NCBI GenBank assembly: GCA_949295905.1
Contig: CASFNA010000005.1
Location: 62,001-126,000 of the forward strand
Direction of reading: 5' to 3'
Source of the DNA: an uncultured Prevotellaceae bacterium
GTDB taxonomy: Bacteria; Bacteroidota; Bacteroidia; Bacteroidales; Bacteroidaceae
Length of the DNA stretch: 64,000 nt
A program made the translations under genes and the position numbers. The notes under the pieces are model-generated. The model made no database searches. It had not been told where the DNA came from and saw nothing but the letters and a program-made list of their open reading frames with translations. Shown here piece after piece: positions 32,546-40,976 of this stretch; the first letter of the stretch is position 1, and each line of letters begins with the position of its first letter.

Positions 32546-32915
32546 ATATTTCCTATTTATTTTCTTGCCGTCTTTTACGCAGTGCTAATGACGGTCTCAT
32601 ATTTTCTGTGTTTTGCATTTGATGAGAGATGCTTTTAGACGATAGTTCTTGTTGTATGGTAACTTGCTGACAGTCAATGACTTTCCAATATGCCGTCTTT
32701 TAGCCTGCGATAGACGGCCTTTTACAGACCAAAAGACGGCCTTTTGCAATGCGGAATACGGCATATTGGAAAACGGGTGGCCGTAGCCGGTCTGATAAAT
32801 AATGATAATATGCTTGCCGGGCTGTGCGTAATGTCGTGGAAAATGACTAACTTCGCACGCTGGAAAGCGTTTTTTCCAAGAGCATACAAAGACATAACGA
32901 ACAAATAACACAGCA
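32546..32915. other. Divergent gap between R-M operon and DUF362 gene
   Basis: About 370 bp. It contains family A copy 8 (32659-32775). A weak -7-like TAACTTCG near 32848-32855 may serve the rightward DUF362 gene. No gene supported. Confidence 0.5.
32659..32775. repeat. Dispersed hairpin repeat, family A (copy 8), right flank of R-M cassette
   Basis: Head GTAACTTGCTGACAGTCAAT.. (32659-32700), then GCGATAGACGGCCTTTTAC, AAAAGACGGCCTTTTGC and a closing CATATTGG that pairs with CCAATATG in the head. Same orientation as copy 7. Confidence 0.85.
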
Positions 32916-34058
32916 ATGAACGAAACACAGACTACATCGAAGGTTTTTTTTACCGACTTCCGCTGCCGCCCCGACGAGGGGCGCACCGACAAGCTGAAGC
33001 GGCTTGTCAAGGCGGCCGGGATTGACAAAATCGACATGGACGGCAAGTTTGTCGCCATAAAGATGCACTTCGGCGAGCTTGGCAACCTTAGCTTCCTGCG
33101 TCCCAACTACGCTCGCGCCATCGTTGACGTGGTGAAGCAACTTGGCGGAAAACCGTTCCTCACCGACTGCAACACGCTTTATCCCGGCAGCCGCAAGAAT
33201 GCCCTTGAGCATCTTTACTGCGCTTGGGAGAACGGCTTTACGCCGCTCACAGTGGGTTGCCCCGTCATCATAGGCGACGGACTGAAGGGCACTGACGACG
33301 TAGAAGTGCCCGTCAGGGGCGGTGAATACGTAAAGAAGGCCAAAATAGGACGCGCCGTGATGGATGCCGACGTGTTCATATCGCTCACCCATTTCAAGGG
33401 GCACGAGATGACAGGTTTCGGCGGAACAATCAAGAACATAGGCATGGGCTGCGGCTCGCGCGCCGGCAAGAAGGAGCAGCACTGCAACGGCAAGCCCGTA
33501 ATCGACCAGGACGCGTGCCGCGGTTGCCGCCGCTGCATGGCCGAGTGTGCCAACGACGGCCTCGTGTTTGACGCTGAACGCAGGAAGATGTCTATCAATT
33601 ATGACAACTGCGTAGGCTGCGGACGCTGCATCGGCGCATGTAACTTCGACGCCATATCGTTCTCTAATGACGCTTCGGTAAAGGATCTTAACTGCCGCAT
33701 GGCGGAATATACAAAGGCTGTTATCGATGGTCGTCCCAACTTCAACGTGTCGTTGGTGTGCGACGTTTCGCCGCTGTGCGACTGCCATTCGGGCAACGAC
33801 GTGCCAATACTTCCCGACCTCGGCATGTTCGCTTCGTTCGACCCGTTGGCCTTGGACCAGGCATGTGCCGACGCATGTCTCCGCCAGACGCCTCTGCCCG
33901 GCACGCAGCTTACCGAGCACATGGCCGCTCCCGGATTCTGCGACCATCACGACCACTTCGACAATGCCAACCCCAACACAGAATACAAGTCGTGCCTTGC
34001 CCATGCCGAGAAAATCGGAATAGGCAGTAGGAAGTATGAAGTTGTTAGGGTAAAGTAA
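32916..34058 (+). CDS. DUF362 protein with two [4Fe-4S] clusters
   Basis: A 380-residue protein. Residues about 10-180 are the DUF362 domain (FVAIKMHFGELGNLSFLRPNY, FLTDCNTLYPG). A ferredoxin-type double cluster is in the middle: CRGCRRCMAEC near 205-215 and CVGCGRCIGAC near 232-242, each followed by a Pro-less CxxD/N segment. The rest is DUF362 again (PILPDLGMFASFDPLALDQACADAC). Members are cytoplasmic iron-sulfur proteins of unproven redox role. Its stop codon lies inside a family B repeat arm. Confidence 0.85.
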   Translation: MNETQTTSKVFFTDFRCRPDEGRTDKLKRLVKAAGIDKIDMDGKFVAIKMHFGELGNLSFLRPNYARAIVDVVKQLGGKPFLTDCNTLYPGSRKNALEHLYCAWENGFTPLTVGCPVIIGDGLKGTDDVEVPVRGGEYVKKAKIGRAVMDADVFISLTHFKGHEMTGFGGTIKNIGMGCGSRAGKKEQHCNGKPVIDQDACRGCRRCMAECANDGLVFDAERRKMSINYDNCVGCGRCIGACNFDAISFSNDASVKDLNCRMAEYTKAVIDGRPNFNVSLVCDVSPLCDCHSGNDVPILPDLGMFASFDPLALDQACADACLRQTPLPGTQLTEHMAAPGFCDHHDHFDNANPNTEYKSCLAHAEKIGIGSRKYEVVRVK

Positions 34059-34153
34059 AGGTTAGGAGGTGAGAAAGTGAGAAGGTGAGAAAATCGTTGC
34101 GATTTAACAATAATGTATTTCTCACCTTCTCACTTTCTCACCTCCTAACCTTT
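34057..34153. repeat. Perfect 36-bp inverted repeat, family B
   Basis: Arms 34057-34092 and 34118-34153, fully complementary (AAAGGTTAGGAGGTGAGAAA..), 25-nt centre. It spans the whole gap between convergent DUF362 and HD genes and overlaps both stop codons, so it probably ends both transcripts. Confidence 0.9.
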
Positions 34154-34688
34154 ATCCAAAGATTTCCTCCATTTCCCTGAACCGTTGCAGTCCTTCTTCG
34201 CCATGTTTGGCTACGCTTCGCTCGGCCTGTTCGAGCGTTTTCTCGCGGTCGAGACGGGTTTTAGAGAAGAACTTGTCGGCATAGCAGATTAGTTTTTCCT
34301 CCAAAGTCTCGGGCAGCAGGTCTTCATGCGGTAGCGGAAGAGCCTGCTCCTCAATTTCTTTAAGCGACAGTCCGGCCCCCGTGTGGCGTTCGCACACACG
34401 GGCGTGGAGCGGGTATCCCTCGGCGCGCATCATCTCCGCACCCAGCACTCCGTGGCGAATGTAAGGCTCTGTGCCGAAGCATTGTATGTCGGGAGCATTG
34501 GTTTTGATGATGCCAATGTCGTGAACCATCGCGGCTTCAAGCAAGAACTGGCGGTCAAGATGCAGTTCGGGATGCGCCTCGGCTATGGCCAACGCCTTGT
34601 CGGCCACGGCCTTGCTGTGCGTCACGAGTATCTTTAGAAGTTTTGGAGAGTCCTTATAATACTTATCAATGATTAGGTTGTAGTCCAT
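34152..34688 (-). CDS. HD-domain phosphohydrolase
   Basis: A 178-residue protein with the HD metal site: THSKAVADKALAIAE (first His), AAMVHDIGII (HD doublet near residues 55-56), RHGVLGAEMM and CERHTGAG. Such small HD proteins (YfbR/YqeK-like, 'uncharacterised HD' group) hydrolyse nucleotides or phosphate esters in the cytoplasm; substrate not predictable. Length is normal for the group. Confidence 0.85.
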   Translation of the reverse strand: MDYNLIIDKYYKDSPKLLKILVTHSKAVADKALAIAEAHPELHLDRQFLLEAAMVHDIGIIKTNAPDIQCFGTEPYIRHGVLGAEMMRAEGYPLHARVCERHTGAGLSLKEIEEQALPLPHEDLLPETLEEKLICYADKFFSKTRLDREKTLEQAERSVAKHGEEGLQRFREMEEIFG

Positions 34689-34704
34689 TTCACTTGTTTG
34701 GGTG

Positions 34705-34816
34705 AATTGAAAATTGAGAATGGAGAGTTGAGATTTATGATTACCTTTTCTATTTTGCCTTTATCAATGGCATAAGGTAATCATAAATCTCAACTCTCCA
34801 TTCTCAATTTTCAATT
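34705..34816. repeat. Perfect 43-bp inverted repeat, family B
   Basis: Arms 34705-34747 and 34774-34816, fully complementary (AATTGAAAATTGAGAATGGA..), 26-nt centre. Occupies the gap between the OadA-like gene and the HD gene on the same strand. The same AATTGAGAAT/GGAGAATTATGATTAC words recur in the copy inside the patatin gene. Confidence 0.92.
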
Positions 34817-34823
34817 GAATAAA

Positions 34824-36605
34824 TTACGAATTTATCCAGTCTCTTTCGATGTAAGCGATGACGTCGCCACGGTTAACACGCGAGCCTTGCTTTGCCGCAA
34901 TCTCCACGAGTTTGCCGCCGAGCGCCGCCGGTATGGCCTCGAACTCGCCCCACGGGGTGTGTATGTAGCAGAACGTCTCGCCCTCCTTGTAGTGCTGGCC
35001 GATGTACGGTTCGAGGCACGGAGTACACTCGCTGCCGCCCTCGAAGTCGAAGAACACCTGTCCTTTGCACGGTGATACTATGGCATCAGCCTTCGCGTGC
35101 TTGAACGCCGCGATTTCTTCTGGCTTGAGAGTAGCGCCGAGTTTTGCGTCCTTGGCTTTCTGGAGGTCGGCCAGGAAGCGCTTTTTAGCCGCGCCGCTCT
35201 TGTAGTCGCGGTACTGCTCGGGGTGCATTGCAAGCTCGAACAGCTCTTCGTCGTCCTGTCCGTATTCCCATCCGTGCTCGTCCATCTCCTTGCGGAAGTC
35301 GTCGAGTGCGTCGGGAATGAGCGTGTGCGGGTCGGCTTCCGTGAACTCGCGTCCTTGCTGTTTTGCCAGCTCTATGATTTCGGGGTCGATTTCGCCGGGT
35401 ATTTTTCCGCTCTTGCCGAGTATCATTCCCCACATCGAGTCGTCCATCATCACGAAGCGTCCCTTGCCCTGTGCCATGGTGAGCAGGTTCAAGAGGGCGA
35501 TGTTCTTGACGTATTGTGAGAACGGGGTAACAAGTGGTGGGTAACCTACTCGCGGCCATACGTAAGCCACTTCGTCGAAGAGCTTGACGAGCATTTCGTC
35601 CGTTGAGTATTCGGGTTTGCCCTTGCTCTTGAGGATTGAGTTGATAGAGCGGTGTACGCCGGCCAGGTCTGCCATCATGCTTCCCATCATTCCGCCAGGC
35701 AGTCCGCAGCCAAGCAGCAGCGAGCTCATCTGCTTGTTGCCCGGGTTGATGAAGTAGCCCAGCCAGTCGTCGATGAACTCTTGAGTCAGCGTGCGTGCCT
35801 GCATGTATGCGTTCATGTTGATTTCGGGCACTTCGAAGCCCTCGTTCTTCAACATGCTCTGCACCGATATGATGTCCGGATGCACCTTTCCCCATGACAG
35901 AGGCTCGATGGCCGTGTCGATGACGTCGCCTCCGTTTTCGCACACTTCGAGGATGGAAGCCATAGACAGGCCCGGTCCAGAGTGGCCGTGATACTGTATT
36001 ATTACGTCCGGGTGTTTTGTCTTGATGGCCTTGGTCAGTTTGCCGAGCATTGCGGGCTGGCCTATTCCGGCCATGTCCTTGAGGCAGATTTCGTTGGCAC
36101 CGGCCTCAATCAGCTGGTCGGCTATGCCGCTGTAATATTCTACCGTGTGTATCGGCGATGTTGTGATGCAGAGCGTGGCCTGGGGCGTCATGCCTGCCTC
36201 GTTGGCCCATTTGATGCTCGGTATGATGTTGCGTACGTCGTTCAGTCCGCAGAATATTCGCGGAATGTCCACGCCCTGTGCGTGTTTTACTTTATACATG
36301 AGGCGGCGCACGTCGTCGGGCACGGGGTACATGCGCAGTGCGTTCAGTCCGCGGTCAAGCATGTGTGTCTTTATTCCAACCTCGTTGAACGGCTTGCAGA
36401 AAGCCCTTACAGCGTCGTTGGGGTTCTCGCCGGCAAGCAGGTTAACTTGCTCGAAAGCTCCTCCGTTGGTTTCCACGCGCGCGAAGCAACCCATGTCGAT
36501 GATGGCCGGAGCCACACGTTCAAGCTGGTCTTTCAGCGGCTGGAACTTGCCAGAAGACTGCCACATGTCACGATAGACAAGACTGAATTGGATTTTCTTT
36601 TTCAT
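34824..36605 (-). CDS. Oxaloacetate decarboxylase alpha / pyruvate carboxylase B-like carboxyltransferase
   Basis: A 593-residue protein. Residues about 1-300 are the HMGL-like TIM barrel (FSLVYRDMWQS; the catalytic motif EICLKDMAGIGQPAM), and 300-460 the PYC/OADA conserved domain. A C-terminal barrel (about 515-590) has the fold of a biotin/lipoyl carrier, but where the biotinyl motif (AMKM) should be I read CYIHTPWGEFEAIPAA, with no Lys. Known for the family: transfers carboxyl groups between biotin and pyruvate/oxaloacetate in the cytoplasm. Here the biotin would have to come from a separate carrier, or the barrel is structural. Single gene with a -7 box at 36669. Confidence 0.85.
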   Translation of the reverse strand: MKKKIQFSLVYRDMWQSSGKFQPLKDQLERVAPAIIDMGCFARVETNGGAFEQVNLLAGENPNDAVRAFCKPFNEVGIKTHMLDRGLNALRMYPVPDDVRRLMYKVKHAQGVDIPRIFCGLNDVRNIIPSIKWANEAGMTPQATLCITTSPIHTVEYYSGIADQLIEAGANEICLKDMAGIGQPAMLGKLTKAIKTKHPDVIIQYHGHSGPGLSMASILEVCENGGDVIDTAIEPLSWGKVHPDIISVQSMLKNEGFEVPEINMNAYMQARTLTQEFIDDWLGYFINPGNKQMSSLLLGCGLPGGMMGSMMADLAGVHRSINSILKSKGKPEYSTDEMLVKLFDEVAYVWPRVGYPPLVTPFSQYVKNIALLNLLTMAQGKGRFVMMDDSMWGMILGKSGKIPGEIDPEIIELAKQQGREFTEADPHTLIPDALDDFRKEMDEHGWEYGQDDEELFELAMHPEQYRDYKSGAAKKRFLADLQKAKDAKLGATLKPEEIAAFKHAKADAIVSPCKGQVFFDFEGGSECTPCLEPYIGQHYKEGETFCYIHTPWGEFEAIPAALGGKLVEIAAKQGSRVNRGDVIAYIERDWINS

Positions 36606-36668
36606 AATTAGATTTTTTTGGTTGCATGAGCCTTTCAGGGGCGCATGTTAATGTTGTTAAACTTGCTG

Positions 36669-36676
36669 CAAAAATA
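36669..36676 (-). promoter_or_regulatory. -7 box for the OadA-like gene
   Basis: Minus strand TATTTTTG followed by C; leader about 56 nt. Confidence 0.55.
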
Positions 36677-37033
36677 GGAATTTTTCCGAATAGAAAGGCT
36701 TTTAACATGGAAAATCGTATGCCTTTTGGCAAATAAAATGATTTTTAACTAAAAAGCAGGCTGACATGCCTCGTTTTGTAACGCCTACCTCGCAAACATG
36801 GGCTTTACGGCCGCTTTCAATCCGTAAGCATGCTTTTGCGTAAGCCGTATATATGTGTTTGATTTGCAGCAATATATGCGGCACCTTGCAAAAGGCCGTG
36901 TTTTGCGCTGCAAAATGCCGTCTTTTACGCGTTGAAATGCCGCCTTTTGCAGGGCGAAATGCCGTCTTTCGCAGAGTGCATGGCCGGGAGGCGTATTCCG
37001 CCCGGCGGCTTTGCTGTGCCTGATGCGCGGTGT
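36677..37033. other. Gap between OadA-like gene and TonB receptor gene
   Basis: About 355 bp without a gene; it holds family A copy 9 and a short GCCGGG..CCCGGC hairpin (36983-37006) just after the receptor stop codon. Confidence 0.5.
36885..36975. repeat. Dispersed hairpin repeat, family A (copy 9)
   Basis: Tandem GCAAAAGGCCGTGTTTTGC, GCAAAATGCCGTCTTTTACGC, GAAATGCCGCCTTTTGC and GAAATGCCGTCTTTCGC, downstream of the receptor gene. Confidence 0.8.
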
Positions 37034-39607
37034 TCAGAACTTCAGGTTGACGCCTACCATCACCGTGCGGTTCCTCAACGGCACGCTGAAATAGCGGTAG
37101 TTGGAGCCTTGGTAGGACGATGTGGCGTAGCTCTTGCGGTTGAGCAGGTTGACGGCTGTCAGCGTTACGGCGAGCGTCTTGGTTAAGTCCATGCGCGCCC
37201 CGGCGTTCAGGAAAATGTCTGTGGAATAGCGGCTGTGGGCTATTTCGCAGGTTGTCCCGGCCATGTCGGCATACATGCGCAGCTTGGCCGTTGGCGTTAC
37301 GTCGAGCCGCAGCGAGCAGTAGGCGTTGCGGAGCACGTTGTTTGACGGTGAGAAGGCGTCTGCCCGCTTCCATGTCAGGTTGCCTGCCATGGTGAGGTTG
37401 GCCGTGAGCCACCGCAGCTTGTCCCACGACACGCCGGTTTGCAGGCTGGCCGCGCTGTAGCGTATGTAGCCTTCCGTGCCGTTCTGCGAGGCCAGCGTCT
37501 TGTTGTAAGAGTACAGGGCGGAGCCTTTGAGGGTGAGCCTTGCGCCGCGCCATACCTTCTTCACGTTGGCCGCCGCGCTCAATGACGTGCGCCGGTTGCC
37601 GCGCCAGGCGGGTAGGATGAGCGTCATGTCGCCTGCATAGAGGTATCGGTCGTAACGGTCTTGGCGGCTTTGTTGCCAGCCAATGTACACGTTCCACGAC
37701 AGCATCGTGGCCGTGTTGAGCCACGACAGGCGCGCGTCGGCCATCGCCGTGCGGCTGAACGACATGCTGTCGGTGCCCGCCGTGTAGGTGCGGTAGTTGT
37801 TCATCATCACGCCGGTGAAGGGCACGGCCTGCGTGTCGGCGTCGCGGTTTATGCCCACGGAGGCGTCAACGGTCATCATCGTGCCCAGCTTGTAGTCGAT
37901 GTCAAGCATCGGCGAGAACATGGCCTTGTGCCTCTTCACGCCGCCCGTGGGGTACGAATGCGACATGTATTCTACCGGCAGGGTTAGCGTCAGCGTGCCG
38001 TCAGGCAGGTTGTATTCGTATTGTGGCTCTATGGTGTGCAGCCAGTAGCTGCCCGTCATGCCGCCGCCGAGGCCGCTTGCGGCGGTCTCGTTACGCTTGT
38101 ATTCCATGATGTAGCCGAGGCTAAGGCTACCGCCTAAGAGGCCGATGCTTGTCCCGATGCGGTTGCGCGTGAAGATGTTGCGCAGCCTTACGGTGCGCTT
38201 TATGTCGCCGCCGTCGCTGTCAAAGGCTGCGCCGAGCCGCTCGCGCGAACCGTAGAAGCGCACTATCGACGACACGTCAACGAGCAGCGCCCCCGTGTTT
38301 ACCGTGGCTTCGAGCACGTTCTGCACGCTGTACCGTCTGCGCCTCACGCGCTCCTGCAACGCTCCAAGGTTGCTGCCGCCACTGTTCAGGGCGTCGCCGA
38401 GGGCGAGCATGGCCTGCGCCTCGTCGGTAAGGTACAGCCTCTTTGAGTTCAGCTCGTAGCGCAGCGCGCCCTTCACTTGTTGCTGCTTGTCGTGTATGTC
38501 GTTGCTTTCGAATATGCTTACGGTGTCTTCACCGGTTGTGTATCGGTTGAAGGTGCTGTCCTGCCGGTGGCCGCTGTCGCGGTAGTAGAGCACGTTCAGG
38601 CGCAGCGTCTGCTCACGGGTGAAGGCGTGCAGGTAGTTAAGTCCGGCGAAGTAAGACTTGTTCCGCAGGTAATACAGCGGCGACACGGGCGGCGTCTGCG
38701 CCGTGGGCGAGTAGAGGAAGGGCGCGGGCAGCGGCTCGTCGGTGTACATCCCGGCGTAGTTGCCCATGCTGCGCGTCAGGCCGTCGAGGCTTATTCCGCA
38801 GTTGTTCATCATTCCCGTCAGCAGCAGCTGGTTCTTGCGGTTGATGTTGATGGCCGTCAGGCGGTTGTCCCAAGTGGCCGGACTGCCTCCTATGCTGCCG
38901 TCGGCCTCGCCGAAGGGGCGCGTCTTGTAGCCTTTCTTCAGCTTCAGGTTGAGCGTCGCGCGGTCGTTGTTCACCTTGCCTTCGAGTGCCTGTATGGGCT
39001 GGTTGCGCTCCATTATTTGCACCTGGGCGACGGCCTCCGCCGGCATATTCTGCGTGGCCTGGTTGTATTGTGCGCCCATAAGGTCGAGCCCTTCGATGTT
39101 CACCTTGTTGATGGCCTTGCCCTGATAGCTGATTTGTCCGTCGTCGCCAACCTCTATGCCGGGCATCCGCTTCAGCACGTCCTCTATGCTGCGGTCCTGC
39201 TTCTGGCGGAAGGCGTCAACGTTGTAGAGCAGCGTGTCCTTACGCCGCGTTATCGGGTCGGCGGTCACGGTGACGTTTTCCAGCTCTACGGCCTTGCGCT
39301 TCATCCTCGCGTCGTAGCGCGACTTGCCGTCTTGCAGGGGTATGCGCATCGTCTCGTAGCCGAGAAAGGCGAATTCTATTTGCCGTCCGCCGTTTATGGC
39401 TTTCAGGCTGAACGAGCCGTCAGGCTTGGTCAGCGAGTAGGCCAAGAGCGAGTCCTTGCCGTCGAGCAGCTTACAGGTCACGTTGCCAACGGGCTTCCCC
39501 TCGCCGTTCGTTACAATCCCGGTGTACGCCGACTGGCCGCCTTGCGCCATGGCGTTGGCGCACGTAAGCATGGTCGAAAGCAGTAATATGATAAGGTGTC
39601 TCACCAT
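37034..39607 (-). CDS. TonB-dependent outer-membrane receptor of the GLPGLI operon
   Basis: An 857-residue protein: signal peptide (cleavage after NAMAQ, about residue 22), a carboxypeptidase-regulatory-like domain (about 27-105, 'YTGIVTNGEGKPVGNVTCKLLDGKD'), a plug (about 115-235, 'RSIEDVLKRMPGIEVGDDGQISYQGKAINKVNIEGLDL') and a beta-barrel ending in ...MVGVNLKF. This layout is that of the TonB-receptor-like proteins paired with GLPGLI proteins in Bacteroidetes. It is shorter than SusC (about 1000). No SusD partner is present. Its ATG overlaps the TGA of the GLPGLI gene (ATGGTGA), so the two are translationally coupled. Substrate unknown; a peptide is one possibility. Confidence 0.85.
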   Translation of the reverse strand: MVRHLIILLLSTMLTCANAMAQGGQSAYTGIVTNGEGKPVGNVTCKLLDGKDSLLAYSLTKPDGSFSLKAINGGRQIEFAFLGYETMRIPLQDGKSRYDARMKRKAVELENVTVTADPITRRKDTLLYNVDAFRQKQDRSIEDVLKRMPGIEVGDDGQISYQGKAINKVNIEGLDLMGAQYNQATQNMPAEAVAQVQIMERNQPIQALEGKVNNDRATLNLKLKKGYKTRPFGEADGSIGGSPATWDNRLTAININRKNQLLLTGMMNNCGISLDGLTRSMGNYAGMYTDEPLPAPFLYSPTAQTPPVSPLYYLRNKSYFAGLNYLHAFTREQTLRLNVLYYRDSGHRQDSTFNRYTTGEDTVSIFESNDIHDKQQQVKGALRYELNSKRLYLTDEAQAMLALGDALNSGGSNLGALQERVRRRRYSVQNVLEATVNTGALLVDVSSIVRFYGSRERLGAAFDSDGGDIKRTVRLRNIFTRNRIGTSIGLLGGSLSLGYIMEYKRNETAASGLGGGMTGSYWLHTIEPQYEYNLPDGTLTLTLPVEYMSHSYPTGGVKRHKAMFSPMLDIDYKLGTMMTVDASVGINRDADTQAVPFTGVMMNNYRTYTAGTDSMSFSRTAMADARLSWLNTATMLSWNVYIGWQQSRQDRYDRYLYAGDMTLILPAWRGNRRTSLSAAANVKKVWRGARLTLKGSALYSYNKTLASQNGTEGYIRYSAASLQTGVSWDKLRWLTANLTMAGNLTWKRADAFSPSNNVLRNAYCSLRLDVTPTAKLRMYADMAGTTCEIAHSRYSTDIFLNAGARMDLTKTLAVTLTAVNLLNRKSYATSSYQGSNYRYFSVPLRNRTVMVGVNLKF

Positions 39608-40488
39608 TCTAACTCAAGCATGTTGCTCGGACGGGGTGCCATTAGCTTGTCAAAGTCGGACCCTTTATTTACAACTTCCATAACACCGCTTTCAATAGCG
39701 ATAGCCATATAGTTCTCTTTTTCGTTACGATACGCCGCCAGTGCCTTTTCTCTTGTTGTTTTTTTGTACTTCTTATTTTTATAAAGATACATTATTTTTG
39801 GGGATATTGCATTCGAAATGCCATTATTTGTAAATATCCAATTCAGCCCGTCATCATATAATTGCATGATAAGTCCCGGCAGACCGCCGAACACATACGG
39901 ACCGTAAGGCAACGGTATGCTCTCCGCATACCATGCTATTAAGTTACGTCCGGCGTATCTACATGTCGCCTTTTTGCATGGAATGTTGTTAATCAGGGTG
40001 TCTCCTGCTTGCAGAGCCCAGTCAATTTTTGGCGTGGAATAGGTATATTGATATCTGTTTAGTGCCTTTAGCTGTATTGTTGTTTGTGTATTTTTCAAAT
40101 CAGTTAACATTACATAATCGAAAATAGTTTTTCTTACAAACATGTAAATATCGTCATTCGCTTTTTCGTTATGAGCGTTTTTCTTGCTTTCGGCAAGGAA
40201 ATCGTTTATAGAGTCCGCCTTTAATCTATAATAATCTCCAAACCATGTGTAGTTGTCAGATACCATCAATAATGTTTGTCCCTCCCTGTACTTATCTTTT
40301 TTAGTAGAATCAGGCAAAAATCTAACTTTGTAAAATATATTGATGTTTGCAGTATCGTAAACTGCACGGTTTGTAGTTTTATAAGCATACATGCCTCCGT
40401 CGGGGCTTGTCATATACGCATGTCCTCCTTGCGCATACCCGGCACAGCATAAAAATATATAGAATACTAAAGCACTAACAGATTTCAT
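39601..40488 (-). CDS. GLPGLI-family exported protein
   Basis: A 295-residue protein with signal peptide MKSVSALVFYIFLCCAGYAQ and the defining motif YVFGGLPGLIMQLYDD near residue 200. Upstream is the typical NIPCKKATCRYAGRNLIAWYA segment, with two Cys six residues apart (about 170-176). Family function is unknown; members are periplasmic or cell-surface and are frequently next to a TonB-type receptor, as here. The gene is AT-rich compared with the receptor. Preceded by a small secreted peptide gene, 60 bp away, on the same transcript. Confidence 0.88.
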   Translation of the reverse strand: MKSVSALVFYIFLCCAGYAQGGHAYMTSPDGGMYAYKTTNRAVYDTANINIFYKVRFLPDSTKKDKYREGQTLLMVSDNYTWFGDYYRLKADSINDFLAESKKNAHNEKANDDIYMFVRKTIFDYVMLTDLKNTQTTIQLKALNRYQYTYSTPKIDWALQAGDTLINNIPCKKATCRYAGRNLIAWYAESIPLPYGPYVFGGLPGLIMQLYDDGLNWIFTNNGISNAISPKIMYLYKNKKYKKTTREKALAAYRNEKENYMAIAIESGVMEVVNKGSDFDKLMAPRPSNMLELEW

Positions 40489-40548
40489 AATATTCGGAAG
40501 TTTATGTTATGTAAAAGGCCGTATAGCCGATACCACAGCTTTGCTTGA

Positions 40549-40797
40549 TTAGTCGCAGCCTGCAATGCAGCCTCCATTAGGACGTTTTGTCAACCATGCA
40601 GTATTAGGATCAAGAAAACCTTGATTGATTAAGTCATTAAATTCGTCAATTGCGTCTTGACTATTATCAGCACGCATGGTTATTACGTTTCCGTCTCCAA
40701 CATGAATGTAATACTTGTAGGCCGAAGCCGTTTGTGGGGCTATAACTGCCCCTAGAGCCAGAAAGGCTGCAAAAGCAAAAACTCTTAATGCTTTCAT
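40549..40797 (-). CDS. Small secreted peptide with two C-terminal cysteines
   Basis: An 82-residue protein from the ATG at 40797: signal peptide MKALRVFAFAAFLALGAVIA with cleavage after TASA (about residue 27), leaving a mature peptide of about 55 residues. It begins YKYYIHVGDGNVITMRAD, has an acidic middle, and ends NGGCIAGCD. The two Cys four apart could form a disulfide or be modified. The longer upstream frame runs into the promoter and is rejected. It is the first gene of the operon with GLPGLI and TonB-receptor genes; I recognise no family. It could be a substrate, a partner or an independent secreted factor. Confidence 0.7.
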   Translation of the reverse strand: MKALRVFAFAAFLALGAVIAPQTASAYKYYIHVGDGNVITMRADNSQDAIDEFNDLINQGFLDPNTAWLTKRPNGGCIAGCD

Positions 40798-40968
40798 TGT
40801 TGTTTTGTTTATAAAATGCCTACTTTCCGATAGGCTAATAGTGTTTGAGGGTGGCTTGGAAAAGCTGCAAAAGCAGAAGCCGCTCGGCGTTGCAAACAAG
40901 TGATGCAAGGCTCGTGCATGGACGTCCAAGATGCGTCGGGTTACAAGGCTGATTGTAGGAACCACTTG

Positions 40969-40976
40969 CAAAAGTA
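40969..40976 (-). promoter_or_regulatory. -7 box for the peptide-GLPGLI-receptor operon
   Basis: Minus strand TACTTTTG followed by C. The leader to 40797 is about 164 nt and includes a small CCTATC..GTAGG hairpin; I recognise no riboswitch in it. Confidence 0.5.

Noticed and set aside
40798-40971. N-terminal extension of the small secreted peptide (58 codons)
   Set aside because: It begins at the -7 box and would place a signal peptide in mid-protein; the ATG at 40797 starts exactly at a good signal peptide.
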